Shown: piece by piece, positions 44,541 to 54,953 of the stretch
How positions within the stretch are numbered: the first letter of the stretch is position 1
Layout of the letters: the number at the start of each line of letters is the position of its first letter
The notes under the pieces: generated by a model
The model's input: the letters and a program-made list of their open reading frames with translations, nothing else
What the model was told of the DNA's origin: nothing
The model's database searches: none
Assembly: GCA_008360955.1 (NCBI GenBank)
Contig: LUCM01009965.1
Location: forward strand, 78,982-142,981
Length of the DNA: 64,000 bases
Direction: 5' to 3'
From: Fasciolopsis buskii
Taxonomy: Eukaryota > Platyhelminthes > Trematoda > Plagiorchiida > Fasciolidae
Program-made: the position numbers and the translations under genes

Positions 44541-45180
44541 GTGAAAACATCGACCCAGTACGGTACAGCTTGTGCGTCTTCCAGGGGTATCCTGGGAAAT
44601 ATTGGCTACTTCCGAAAATTGTTCATAGCAGCCTTCAGTGAGCTGTATGAATCCCATATGCACCCGAGATGTAAACATAGTGGGCCTGCAATATTTCACT
44701 GCACTGACGCTGCAATGGGTCAGTTGGAACATGTGCAGCGGTAAGCCAAATTGTTTGTGAGTGTATTTCGTAGGATCAGCTACAAAGACCGGCTGCGACT
44801 GCCTCAAATATATCCTACCAGTCATCTAAGAATCCGTATGGACATGTTTTCCATATGGAAGATTCTTCGAGGTTGCCAGACCCTTTGTCTTAACGCCGAT
44901 CTCGTATTACGTTTGTTTGCTGTTAACCGTTATGGCCACTTGAGTGTCACTCCTAGCCAGCTCTGCACGACTGCAATACTAATAACCCAGACAATCAACC
45001 AGCGCAGCGAAAAGACATCCGGAAGCTGTAGGAGTTCGAGTATGTTTTAACAGGAGCGTGCAAGCGGAGCGTTCGTGAGCAACGGAAAATGTCGACCATT
45101 CTGGTCGGTTGCCGTTCGGTTAGAAAAGTGATCCGGAGGAACAGATCCCTATTCCGCTGCAAGGTGACATGGACCATAAT
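44541..45180 (+). pseudogene. post-RT C-terminal domain remnant
   Basis: Reads ILGNIGYFRKLFIAAFSELY, MGQLEHVQR, then after a stop FVSVFRRISYKDRLRLPQIY, RIRMDMFSIWKILRG, and near the end a Ser/Arg-rich stretch. These fit the LExVQRxATKxV helix, the SYxxRLxxLxLxxLxxRRxRGD helix and the following linker. Confidence 0.7.
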
Positions 45181-47849
45181 TTCGAGAAACGTTCCGCTTA
45201 CGTTAATATGATCGGACGCGCGGCTCTGAGCGCACTCCCTGGAGGAAGGAATCTGTGGGCCTTCCCTTACCGCACTGCATTTTAGGGTATGTGATTACAA
45301 TGTGGAGCTCGGTCCCGCTTTTTTGATGGAAGAGAATAGCATAACAGATTTCAGACCGCGGATATGTGAGCGGGATGCTGTCAGAAGCGTTAAAGACGGG
45401 GCTCAGACGGGGAGGGGTCTCTTCAGCCATCTTCTGTCAAAGGCGAAGATGATCTGGACTGAAATGAAACCCACAGGAGCATGTTGTGGAATTATTTTCA
45501 CATTCTGCCCTGCAGAGTGGCTGTCAGTCTCAGGTTGTGTAATAACTGCGTATATCTAAAATTACCTCCCTTGTTTTGACTTTCTTATGTGGTTCTTTTT
45601 GGATGTCTCCACTAGGTGTTCCAGCTATTCCCAAATAACGCGGAATGTCTTCAGATGCATTTGAATCCAAACTGCTCTGAAGACATTTTGGAAAGTCTTA
45701 AGACCCGACTGTCATACGGTACTCGGTGTTGGTGTAGACCACTTAAGAATACTACCAGTGATCTCGCAGCGGCATTGATCACTCCGGAATCTTGCGCAAC
45801 CTAATAATGGTTTGTATTAACTCAGGCCAATCTTTCGCCCCAAACAAGCTACTCGAAAACCACGTCCACTCTTTTCATGAGGCCTCGAACCAGAGCAATA
45901 CTTCAAAAACTCCAAAAAGGAACTTTCAGCTTGCATCACCTCTGCGGTTCTAGTCGTCCATTATGACATGCTAGAAGCAAATATAGTAAAAGGAGCATGC
46001 TCCATATCCGCTAAGGACTACCGTATGACGGGAGGGGAAGCCGACAACTGTGACCCTAAAACTTTTCACGGCATATGACCACAAGATCGCAAAAAGTCGG
46101 GTTGGTAAATATCCGGACGACTGCAAGTTGCTATGGAATTCGATCCTCTGACCTTCATGGGTGATAGGCATTTTATCCACTCGCCCAGCGCCAGTCGTCT
46201 TTCGAACCTCAGACGAACCAGGAAAAAGCCCAAACGAATGTCGTTGCAAGAAGATGGTTCCAAACCGTGTGCATATTCCTCAAACAAGGTTATCTATCTA
46301 GGTGATAAGTACGTTCTGCCCTCTTCTTTCAGAAAACTTGTACATCATTTCATCAGTCACCGAGAGAAATCCCTTCTACAGCCCTCTTGAGGGAAGGACC
46401 ACGAAGTCTGTCACATGGGACACAAAGCCACCAAAATCTAATTAATCTTTAACTAGTAGCAATAGCCCAGGGAAAACACTTAAACCCAGCAAAAACAGTC
46501 TCCAGAAGCTCCCAACTGAAGAATTAGAAGTATTTTTGACTGTTCGCCATGTGGGAAGGTTTTATTTTGGAACGAAATATCGCCTACAAATGGCACGGTT
46601 AACGGTAAGCAGGAGGATAAACCGCCTATAAGCAAGAAGGGTAACGTGGAGTAAACACCAAGTTCTGGTACACTCCAAAAAGTACCATAATTACGGCACT
46701 TATGAATTCCAGAACGTCCACTAAGACTTGCTTTCAAGATTAATAGATGTAGCTTCCTTTAATCTCTTACTTCTAACTTTATCCGGTTACACCTATATTC
46801 CCAGAACTCCATTTTTCTCAGGAGTACACATTTAGCTGATTCCCCCCCCCAAAGCCCATCTATAGCCGCGAAGCAGGTGACAATAGCGATATTGTATCAT
46901 CTCTTTTGCATCTGCTGAAATGCTTTTACAGCAGCTTCTTATGTGTTCTCAAAAAATCTCAACTTCTGAAGGTGGTTTCCGGCTCCATCTCCCCAGATTA
47001 GTGCCCCATATTAAACCTGGTTGACCGCAAATTCACTAGACGAAAAACTCGCCCCCGAGTATGGCGCTTAGAAGTTCCTGGAGAGCAATTATTTATTATG
47101 AAAATTCCGTCTCTCCTCCTTAAGCAGATAAAAGATCCACATCAACTACCACCGATATCCCGAAGTTAATTTCCTTCTTCAGGCCTGGTCAGTTTCTGTT
47201 AGGGTTTGTCTATTGCTCTTCGCATATATCCTATCGTGTGACATTACCTGGTTCTTTAAGGATCCTCACGTTTTTTGCACACCCAAATCACGGACGATTC
47301 AAGATCATCATCATGATTCTTAAAAAATGATGCACTGGAATGCATCTTTAGCAGACCACTTCTAAATACTGCTTTTGATAAATCTTGAATGCTGCATGTG
47401 AAAGGCCTAACTAGGAGACAAACAGGATGAAGCTCTTCTCTGCTGGATCTTATTACCAATGAGGTTCTTAATTGATATCGTTAACTGCTTGGTTCTACTT
47501 GGTATAGCTGACAACTTCTAGACTTTGATTTCTTTGTCAAGTTGTTACTGCCCTTGAGGTAAGAATCACCAGGTGCTGCTAGAAAACCCATTTTGATTTT
47601 CTGAACGTCCTTCTCCATCCTCAGTTGGGATCTGTGAATCTGGGGGTTGCCACGGATACGATGGATGAAAAGCTTGGGAATGCCATCTAATGTGCAGGTA
47701 GTCAGTTGAGCCCTAAAAGCAGAGCGCCACAGAACAGAAAGTAACCCCCGTAACCGGTGAACCTCTCCTAGATGAACGATTACACTTCAAACAAGATGAG
47801 CAAAACATTTGACCTATCCTCAAGCGGAAGGCAAAGAATAGGCCGCATA
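45181..47849. other. unassigned region
   Basis: A possible FADD-like trace (PDDCKLLW) occurs near 46100, without supporting neighbours. Frames up to 92 codons show no domain. A 9-base C run occurs at 46842-46850. Confidence 0.35.
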
Positions 47850-48770
47850 TGAAGAATATGCATCAGGCTGTCCGCCCTCAAGCCCGATCAAATAGATCAT
47901 ATCTCTTTCAACACATGCGGCACCTAAGTGGCACAATGCTGCTGGCTCCTGGGGATCCCTGAAGTTTTACACTATATAACGCACCTCAGTAGCAGCGGAC
48001 TTTAGCTTACAGTCCCGTAATCTTTTCAGTTTCTCCTCGATAACTTGGTGTCTCCAGTTCTTGCCGACACCATCTGCAACGACACAATCATATTGTTATC
48101 TGCCGAGTGTAGTGTTTCACGCTTCCTGAGGTTTCAGTGGAATCTCGACGCAGGGCCAGACACGATCCATCCCTGCATCCTGCAGATGCAGCGATGACTC
48201 GGTATGGTTCTGTCGCTTATTAAGTTGTTTAGGCATCCGCCACCCCAAAAGAGTCGGAGGTTTGGTTTCCAAATCCACCGGTCATTTGGGTTTTAGATGA
48301 GAACTCAATTTCACCCACCCGATACCACACCTAGTCTGGTAAGACATTATATGATTCTAGGCCACTCCAAATTTCACGGTCGTGAGCTTATGATTTTCCC
48401 CGGAAGCTGGAGGAATGGCAGTCACGCCAAATATTAAGTGGCAGTGTCAACCTCTTCCCTACAGGTCAGTCGGCCTAAGTAGCATCTCACGTAGGGTTTT
48501 TGAACGTACCTGGACGTTTTGCTCTCCGGTGCATTCAAGCAAAGCTCTACTTCATTTTCAACATGGTTTCCTTTCTGGCAGATGGTGGATACACAAAATG
48601 ACAACTGTTATGGGCAGTTCAAGAAAAGACTTCGAGGTAATGAAGCCTACCCATAAATGTGGGTAAATGCTGGGAGATGGCACTGCAAACAGCAGATGGG
48701 TTTGCTTTCTTCAGTATTAGGACCGCTGCTCTCTCTCGGGTCCGCCATGATGAAGTGTCGGGATTTTGAC
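47850..48770 (+). pseudogene. possible jockey/CR1-like reverse transcriptase remnant
   Basis: Near 48160-48230 one frame reads AGPDTIHPCILQMQR and GMVLSLIKLF (normally SPGPDGIHPxILK). The 83-codon frame at 48415-48666 reads PYRSVGLSSISRRVFERTW and HFQHGFLSGRW (normally NYRPVSLTSIxxKVFE and QHGFxxGRS). Near 48715 there is SVLGPLLSL. The order is right but each match is weak. Confidence 0.5.
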
Positions 48771-49461
48771 TGAACAGCAGTCACTGATTTTTTCGTCACT
48801 AAAACTTGGCTTGTTAGGGCGCATCCTGCTTCCTGGACTGGATCGGTACGTTGTTCGTCCATAATCTTAATCGATAACTTTTGACAATCTTCTGGACTCC
48901 TAGCCGGCCTGATTTAATGCGCAAACAGTAGTCACTAATTTTGTTTGAGATAGACAGGCATCGAAAAAGATTTAGCCTCGTTTGGGTGCTTTCTCTCTTG
49001 ACTTACGATGGTCTAGGGTGATCTCTTTTCAATGTATCATCTCTTTCCATCAAATCAGGATGGAAAATATTTCGTCTTCTGTCCCTCCTCCTCACTAGGA
49101 ATGTGCACGATTTTTAAAACAACCTCGCACATTTCGAAGGACAAAGGTTTTTGCCAATGGGATGAATTTTTCAAGCATTGCGCTCTTAAATAAAACCGTC
49201 ATTAATGAGTACGTCTGTTTTCCGAAAAAGGGCATTCATTTGAATTTCACAATAAATCTCTACCAAGTTTTACTGCACAAATGTAGGACAACAATGGACG
49301 GAAACTTGATTTTTCTCCGCGCAGGATTAGGTTTCTTGGTTATTAACGGTACTACTCCTGGTGGCTGCTAAACGCCTTTGGTGTTCAGCCGCCCAGAATC
49401 AAGCGATGGACTTTAAACGAAGGAAAAGAAGGCTCTTGTCTCAAACCTGTGTAATACCTAA
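48771..49461. other. unassigned region
   Basis: No motif recognised; it could hold the 3' part of the preceding pseudogene. Confidence 0.35.
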
Positions 49462-49682
49462 AGTCATCAGCATGGCCAGCGTCCAGCGTTAAACAACAGT
49501 GTTAACCCTACTGATTGCTACCTTTAACCCAGAGTTAACCGTTACAACAGAAAAATTAAATATGGAAGGGGGATGTGGACTGAATCTACAGTGATAAGAA
49601 AAGGAAGAAATCCCGTGGTAGTCGACCCACAAAATGCAGTCTAACCATAGAGGATCAAAATTTTAATCATTTAATAGAAGAC
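49462..49682 (-). pseudogene. old RTE 3' end (end of ORF and 3' UTR)
   Basis: The reverse complement aligns with the region after the stop of the young RTE and with 56520-56740. Matches include TTGTCTTCTATTAAATGATT against TTGTTGTCTAATCAGAATGA, the TGTGGGTCGACTACC stretch and the TTTAACGCTGG end. Confidence 0.75.
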
Positions 49683-50254
49683 TGTTATGGTCGGTGGCCA
49701 TTCCAGGGATTTTGGTGCCGCAGATTTTAGTTCTATTATTAGTTTTCTAAAAAAACCTACGCTTTCCCCAGTATTTTGAAGTTGATGTTATTTTAAGTGT
49801 TTCGCGGCTGAACATTTGTATATGTCCTCAAAAAGATTTATTGAAACTCGTTCTGTGATTGACTGTTTCACGTATCAACCAAGGCTCCCCCAATAATACT
49901 AAATGAACGATAGAGGTCACTTGAATTTTGACTTGCCCTGATGGCCACCAGTAAACACGCGACGATATTCTGTGTTCGTATTCTCTCTCTCCCGCCATCG
50001 GGCTTGGCTACCTGTTCGTATTCCGCGCCATTTCTCCATCTTATGTGGCTGTTCATTCGAGAGAGCAGCAGTTCCGTTCCGTTCGTTGTGCGACTACGGG
50101 GCTTGTAGACTCGAGCCCGGGCAACTGTCTCCTGCGTCGTCGTGTGTTCGTGTCATGCTACATCACACGTTGTGCTCCAGTTCTATCCTGCGGCGCTAGT
50201 GCTTCCATCTTATGCTTAAGTGTGTATAGATCTACTCGACACGACAACACAACA
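49683..50254 (+). mobile_element. solo LTR, copy 1 (5-bp target duplication AAGAC)
   Basis: 572 bases beginning TGTTATGG and ending CACAACA. It is flanked by AAGAC at 49678-49682 and 50255-50259. It aligns along its whole length with 50998-51571. TG...CA ends with a 5-bp duplication are typical of LTR retrotransposons. No internal coding region is present, so it is a solo LTR left after recombination. Orientation is arbitrary. Its position equivalent to the TATA box of copy 2 reads ATACTAAA. Confidence 0.92.
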
Positions 50255-50997
50255 AAGACAACACGGTTCACTGCCATTTCTTTCAAAATCTCCACCCATC
50301 CGGTTGGCTGATCTCTTGGAATCCAACGGTGGAGACGTAAAATACCTGTTTTTTCCAAATTCTCTAAATTTTCTCTTCCCACGCTGCCACGTTGCGCGTT
50401 GACTTCCACGTGGAAGGAAAATAAAACACGGCGCGGTACGGTAGACGAGTGTTCACTACCATCAAAACGTGCCCTAGGCAACGAAACCTGCCCGGCTTGA
50501 TGAGCTGATAGAATTTCCTCACTCTCGGAATCCAGTATCCGACCCTTAACCTGCAGATTGTCTATGCGGCCGCACCATCAAATTTTAGCAACGGTGCACA
50601 AACATCGATGGTCCAAAACTTCCGAGCGGGGGACATCGTCGACGCGCAAACTGCATGCCTCACAATAACGCAGCGGAACTGAATTCACTACGGTGCAACG
50701 CGCACGGCATTTCAACTTCACCGAAATATAGGGACGGGGCCACGTGTGTCAAACCAACATACGCCGTCGGAAATCTGAATTTACACGCGATTACTTCTAT
50801 TTCTATGCTATCATCATTCAGTACAACTGCCGGGGTATAAAACAAGAAGCTACCGACGTCCAGTCATGCAAAAACATTTTGCACCTCGAAGGAACAAAGT
50901 ACATACCGAATGGATCTACGGCCGTCGCGAGAGTGTCTGGCGCACAATATGTATATTCCACAGATTCGCGCAAGCACATAACGTCGTCTGCGTAGTC
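50255..50997 (-). pseudogene. old RTE: RT catalytic box to C-terminus
   Basis: Minus-strand frames carry DYADDVMCL, then FGMYFVPSRCKMFLHDWTS, then AYVGLTHVAPSLYFGEVEM and, at the C-terminus, WIPRDQPTGWVEILKEMAVN. Each aligns with the young RTE (FGMCFAPSKCKVLLQDW, AYAGLKHLWRWPDI, WGPKDLSTCWLETLKDMAVN). The box here is YADD, the family's usual form. Stops and frame changes are present. Confidence 0.85.
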
Positions 50998-51571
50998 TGT
51001 CATGGTAGATGACTGACCCAAGGTTTTAGAACCGCAGATTTCATTCCTGCTATTAATTTTCTAAAAGAATCTGTTCTTTTTTTAATATTTCGAAATTGAC
51101 GTTATTTTAAATATTGCATGGTTGAATATTTTTACATATCCGCGAAATGATTCATAAAAGCCCGTTTTGTGATTCCCTAGTCCACACATCGATCAAGGCA
51201 ACCCAACAAAACTATATAAACGATAGAGCTCACTTGAATCCTGGCATGTGTTGGTGGGTCACCAAAAAACGCGCGGCAGTACTCTAGGTTCGTCTTCTCT
51301 CTTCCACTAGCGGGCTGGGCTAGCTGTTCGTATTTCGCATCGCTCATTGTCCCGTGTGGCTGCTCATTCGAGGGAGCAGCAGATCTGTCCCATTCGTTGT
51401 GCGACTACGGGCCCTGAGTCTTGAGCCCGAACTTTCTGTCTCCAACCTCTGTGTGTGTATGCGTTTCCTACTAGACCACAAGCTGTATGCTCCTGTGATA
51501 TCGTGCGCCGCAAGTACTTGTGTCTTGTGCTTCAGTGTGTGCCTAGATCAACCAAACTCGGCAACATAACA
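50998..51571 (+). mobile_element. solo LTR, copy 2 (5-bp target duplication TAGTC)
   Basis: 574 bases beginning TGTCATGG and ending CATAACA, flanked by TAGTC at 50993-50997 and 51572-51576. It is inserted inside the tyrosine codon region of the old RTE's YADD box: minus-strand reading gives KYDLDY on one side and DYADDV on the other, with DY-coding bases duplicated. It is the same family as 49683-50254 but the two copies have diverged. The superfamily (BEL/Pao or Gypsy) cannot be decided from the LTR alone. Confidence 0.93.
51213..51220 (+). promoter_or_regulatory. TATA-box-like sequence in solo LTR copy 2
   Basis: TATATAAA about 215 bases into the LTR, followed by ACGATAGAG(C/G)TCACTTGAAT, which is conserved in both LTR copies. 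This suits an LTR promoter on the plus strand and gives the likely LTR orientation. Copy 1 has lost the box. Confidence 0.45.
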
Positions 51572-51744
51572 TAGTCTAGGTCATATTTTCTCACCGTTTG
51601 CCAGTTAGATGCATGCATCCCGAAGAATTCCTGAAGCACATCCATTATCTCGTTTATAAAGAGGATATACAGGAGTGGAGAAATGGGACATCGTTGTCGA
51701 AAAAACTTGATAATACAACATGCCCTTGCCTCATCACAAGTATG
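51572..51744 (-). pseudogene. old RTE: RT fragment before the catalytic box
   Basis: Minus-strand reading gives FFRQRCPISPLLYILFINEI, MDVLQEFF and KYDLDY. It joins directly to ADDV in the next piece once the solo LTR is removed. Normal sequence would be GVRQGCPISPFLFxxxxDEIM. Confidence 0.85.
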
Positions 51745-52157
51745 TGTCACAACGAGACTACACCTTGAAGTGGTGTGACGGCTTGCGTGCCTCCATGATC
51801 CAACGAGCTATACAGGATGGCTTATCTAAAGCCGAAGATCCAATCATACATGGAAGGTCAATGGGTAGAGGCCTGACAAAGCTGCCTCTGGGCACTCACA
51901 GTTGGAGTAGATCTGAGTCGGCAGCTCAGTCGGATAAACGAGTGGAGGAATAATTGATCCAAGTAGATGGGCTTCCACTCAGCTGTAACCCGTTGCCTTG
52001 CTGTCAGATTGGTTAATAACCCTAATCGTTCTTCTGATTAGCGGCTTGGAGCGCCCATCCATCAATCGCCATGAGTTACACGCCCACAAATAATTCCATA
52101 CTGCATCGGTCGTCGCGCAGGATAATCAGGATCACGCTGCCCATTGCATAGAGCGGG

Positions 52158-54953
52158 GTGGGTAGTGATAAGTATGCTACTGCTCAGAATTCCCTTTCTT
52201 TTATTCAACCTGTCTCTTCTGTCTCAAACCCAATCTCTTTGCCCCTGCTGCCTACCCATAGTATCTCCATTGATAACACGCCCGATACTCGCAACGGTTT
52301 ATTGTCAAGTAGTGTAGCAGGTAATTTTCAGTCTGTTAGCTCACATTTTCTCAAAGCTCGTCAGTCTCTCCATCTGGGTTCCTTCAACGTGCGCACTTTA
52401 ATGCAGGCTGGCCAACAGGCGTGTTTGGCTCTGACAGTCGACTCACTTTCGATTGATGTCTGCTGTGTGAGTGAAACACGAATTCAGGATTTGAGTAGAG
52501 TAATTCAACTAACTGCGCCAAACGACTCGTCAAGATATTTCCTGCACACTTCAGGAGGCGAAGCAGCCCAAGTTGTAGGTCAACATGGTGTAGGAAAAGT
52601 CCTAAGTGAGAAGGCTGACGCGGCCCCTTTAGATTGGATCTCGGTTAACAGTCGCTTGTGTGCCATGAGACTGCAGGGATCAGTCGGCGTCCGAAAGGAT
52701 AGCAGTGTTAAGCGTAGTTCATTTGTTATCGCGGCATACGCTCCAACAGACTGCAGCACTGATATGGAGAAAGACGAATTTTACGATAACCTCGTCACTC
52801 CTGTTCGGAAGAGCAAACGCTCTGACATTGTAGTGGTAGCAGGTGACTTTAATGCACAAGTTGGCAAACTTGCTGCATCGGAGTCCTGTTTAGGTGGGCG
52901 ATGCGCCTTGCCTGCACAGCGAACAGACAACGGAGAAAGACTTCTCCAATTCTGTGCAGATAATCATTTATTCCTATCTAATACGAATTTCCGACACAGT
53001 TCGCGTCGCAAAGCGACGTGGCGTTCTAACTCGACAGGTACTTTCAGTCAGATTGACCATATTGCAGTTAGCTACCGTTGGCGCAGTTCTGTCCAGAACT
53101 GTAGATCTTACTGGACCACGTACGTCGAATCGGACCATGCGTTGGTTTTAATGCGATTTTTGCTGCAGCTGAATGGCCATCGACACAGGCCACAATTCCG
53201 ATTGGCTGTTGAACGTTTGTCTGATTCGGCTGTTCGCAACAGCTGCGAACAGAAACTGTTCGACGAACTAAGAACTGCGACCAGTAGTAATGTAGACGAT
53301 CAGTGGGATCAAATTAAGCAGGCTATGCATTTGGCAGCGAATTTCGCCTGCGGTCCCAGATCTAGTGTTCATCAAAAACACTGGATCTCTCAATCGTCGC
53401 TAATTCTAATGGAGCAAAAACGCGAGCTGCCCAACTGCAAGGAAATGAATAAGATGCGTCGGCAATTGCAGCGTCAGTTGACCATAAGCCTTAGGAATGA
53501 CCGCGAAAGCTGGTGGGTTAAGGCAGCCGAAGAGGTGGAAGTGGCGTCCGCTTCAGGTTACAGTCAAAGACTGTTTAAGCTTATACGCGACAGCGGTGGG
53601 TGGCGAACTTCGGTTATTGGAGTCGTGTGCGATAAGAATGGAGAGCTCATCCATGGTAGACAGGAAAGACTGGACCGTTGGGCAGAACATTTCAAGGATC
53701 AGTTTAACTGGCCGTACGCTATCGTATCTAGTCCGACGTCTGGAGCTGTGAATCCTTGGGAGGTGTCACTTGATCACCCAACGGAAGCGGAAGTGGAGTC
53801 GAATATTCGGCTTCTGAAGAGGGGAAGAGCTGCCGGTCCCGACGACCTTCCCCCAGTTCTTTTCAAATTGGGTGGAGAGGTGCTGATGAAGTTACTTACC
53901 TCCTTGCTTCATGATATTTGGAACGAGGAGCGTATCCCGCTATCGTGGGGTGAGTCACTGATTGTGCCCATCTCCAAGAAGGGTACACGGAGTGACTGCA
54001 GCAATCATCGTGGGATTAGTTTAATTCCGATAGTTACTAAGGTGCTAGCTTCGATAATGCTGCGCCGTTTGACACCGATTCGCGAGAGTAATATCCGCGA
54101 ACAACAGGCCGGATTTCGGCCAGGTCGACGTTGCATTGACAAAATATTCACTCTTCGACAGATACTCGAAACGCGCCACACGCACCGCCGCCCTACGATC
54201 GTAGTCTTCCTGGACTTGAAAGGTGCTTTCGACTCCGTGCATCGACCGGCACTACTCAGTGCTCTCCACCGGAAGGGTATGCCAACGAAGTTTGTGAACC
54301 TGTTGCGAGCATTGTACTCGCATACCTATGGTCGCGTTAGGGTATACGGTGAACTATCACGTTCGTTCGAAACAACTAGTGGCGTTCGACAAGGGTGTCC
54401 CATCCCTCCATTCTTGTTCAACTTCGTCATGGACGAGGTGATGGAAGATGCTTTAGGAAGTCTCCGGGATTTAGGAGTCGAACTGGGAAATGGAGGAAAG
54501 CTATGCGACCTAGATAACGCAGACGACGTCGTGTGCCTGTTCCAGTCTGCGGACCATGCACAACGGGCACTAGATAGACTGTCGAGATCGGTTGCTCGGT
54601 TTGGCATGTGCTTTGCACCTTCAAAGTGCAAAGTACTGTTACAGGACTGGACGACAGCAGCGCCGAACTTGATACTGGATGGAGAGGAGCTGACGATTGT
54701 GGACCGTTTCACCTACCTTGGTAGCTGCGTGTCTAACGATGGTAGCTCGGGATTGGAGGTAAGTATGCGTATATCCAAGGCTCGGGCAGCTTACGCTGGA
54801 TTGAAGCACTTGTGGCGTTGGCCTGATATTTCACTGAAGTTGAACGGTCGTGTGTATTGTGCTGCAGTGCGTTCAGTTCTGCTGTACGGTTACGAGTATG
54901 CGTGTGGGCGGTGTTCGTCGGTTGGAGGTTTTCGACAACCGATGTTTACGTAG
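52158..54953 (+). CDS. RTE-like endonuclease-reverse transcriptase (frameshifted copy)
   Basis: 931 codons. The endonuclease domain has all key residues: GSFNVRT (74-80), SETR (105-108), AYAPT (193-197), GDFNAQ (229-234), QIDHI (298-302) and SDH (325-327). The RT has LIVPISKKG (601-609), HRGISLIP (618-625), QQAGFRPGRRC (649-659), FLDLKGAFDS (684-693), GVRQGCPIPP (742-751) and DNADDVV (786-792), where the catalytic box normally reads YADD. A stop at 52149-52151 lies just before the frame. The first listed codon is GTG and the first in-frame ATG is codon 82, inside the endonuclease. The frame leaves the family consensus after VLLYGYE and ends with PMFT. This copy is probably inactive. Confidence 0.92.
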   Translation: MGSDKYATAQNSLSFIQPVSSVSNPISLPLLPTHSISIDNTPDTRNGLLSSSVAGNFQSVSSHFLKARQSLHLGSFNVRTLMQAGQQACLALTVDSLSIDVCCVSETRIQDLSRVIQLTAPNDSSRYFLHTSGGEAAQVVGQHGVGKVLSEKADAAPLDWISVNSRLCAMRLQGSVGVRKDSSVKRSSFVIAAYAPTDCSTDMEKDEFYDNLVTPVRKSKRSDIVVVAGDFNAQVGKLAASESCLGGRCALPAQRTDNGERLLQFCADNHLFLSNTNFRHSSRRKATWRSNSTGTFSQIDHIAVSYRWRSSVQNCRSYWTTYVESDHALVLMRFLLQLNGHRHRPQFRLAVERLSDSAVRNSCEQKLFDELRTATSSNVDDQWDQIKQAMHLAANFACGPRSSVHQKHWISQSSLILMEQKRELPNCKEMNKMRRQLQRQLTISLRNDRESWWVKAAEEVEVASASGYSQRLFKLIRDSGGWRTSVIGVVCDKNGELIHGRQERLDRWAEHFKDQFNWPYAIVSSPTSGAVNPWEVSLDHPTEAEVESNIRLLKRGRAAGPDDLPPVLFKLGGEVLMKLLTSLLHDIWNEERIPLSWGESLIVPISKKGTRSDCSNHRGISLIPIVTKVLASIMLRRLTPIRESNIREQQAGFRPGRRCIDKIFTLRQILETRHTHRRPTIVVFLDLKGAFDSVHRPALLSALHRKGMPTKFVNLLRALYSHTYGRVRVYGELSRSFETTSGVRQGCPIPPFLFNFVMDEVMEDALGSLRDLGVELGNGGKLCDLDNADDVVCLFQSADHAQRALDRLSRSVARFGMCFAPSKCKVLLQDWTTAAPNLILDGEELTIVDRFTYLGSCVSNDGSSGLEVSMRISKARAAYAGLKHLWRWPDISLKLNGRVYCAAVRSVLLYGYEYACGRCSSVGGFRQPMFT

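Larger units (their letters stand above)
42640..45180 (+). mobile_element. jockey/CR1-like non-LTR retrotransposon, decayed ORF2
   Basis: Endonuclease (42673-43053), RT C-terminal half (44110-44480) and post-RT domain (44541-45180) are readable on the plus strand. The RT N-terminal half (43100-44100) is badly decayed. Orientation and type are the same as at 38460-41130. Confidence 0.75.

Noticed and set aside
46050..46400. Reverse transcriptase trace (PDDCKLLW)
   Set aside because: Single weak motif without neighbouring RT motifs in order.
52894..53151. 85-codon frame inside the RTE ORF, and its counterpart at 62382-62639
   Set aside because: Alternative frame of the endonuclease coding sequence; shadow.
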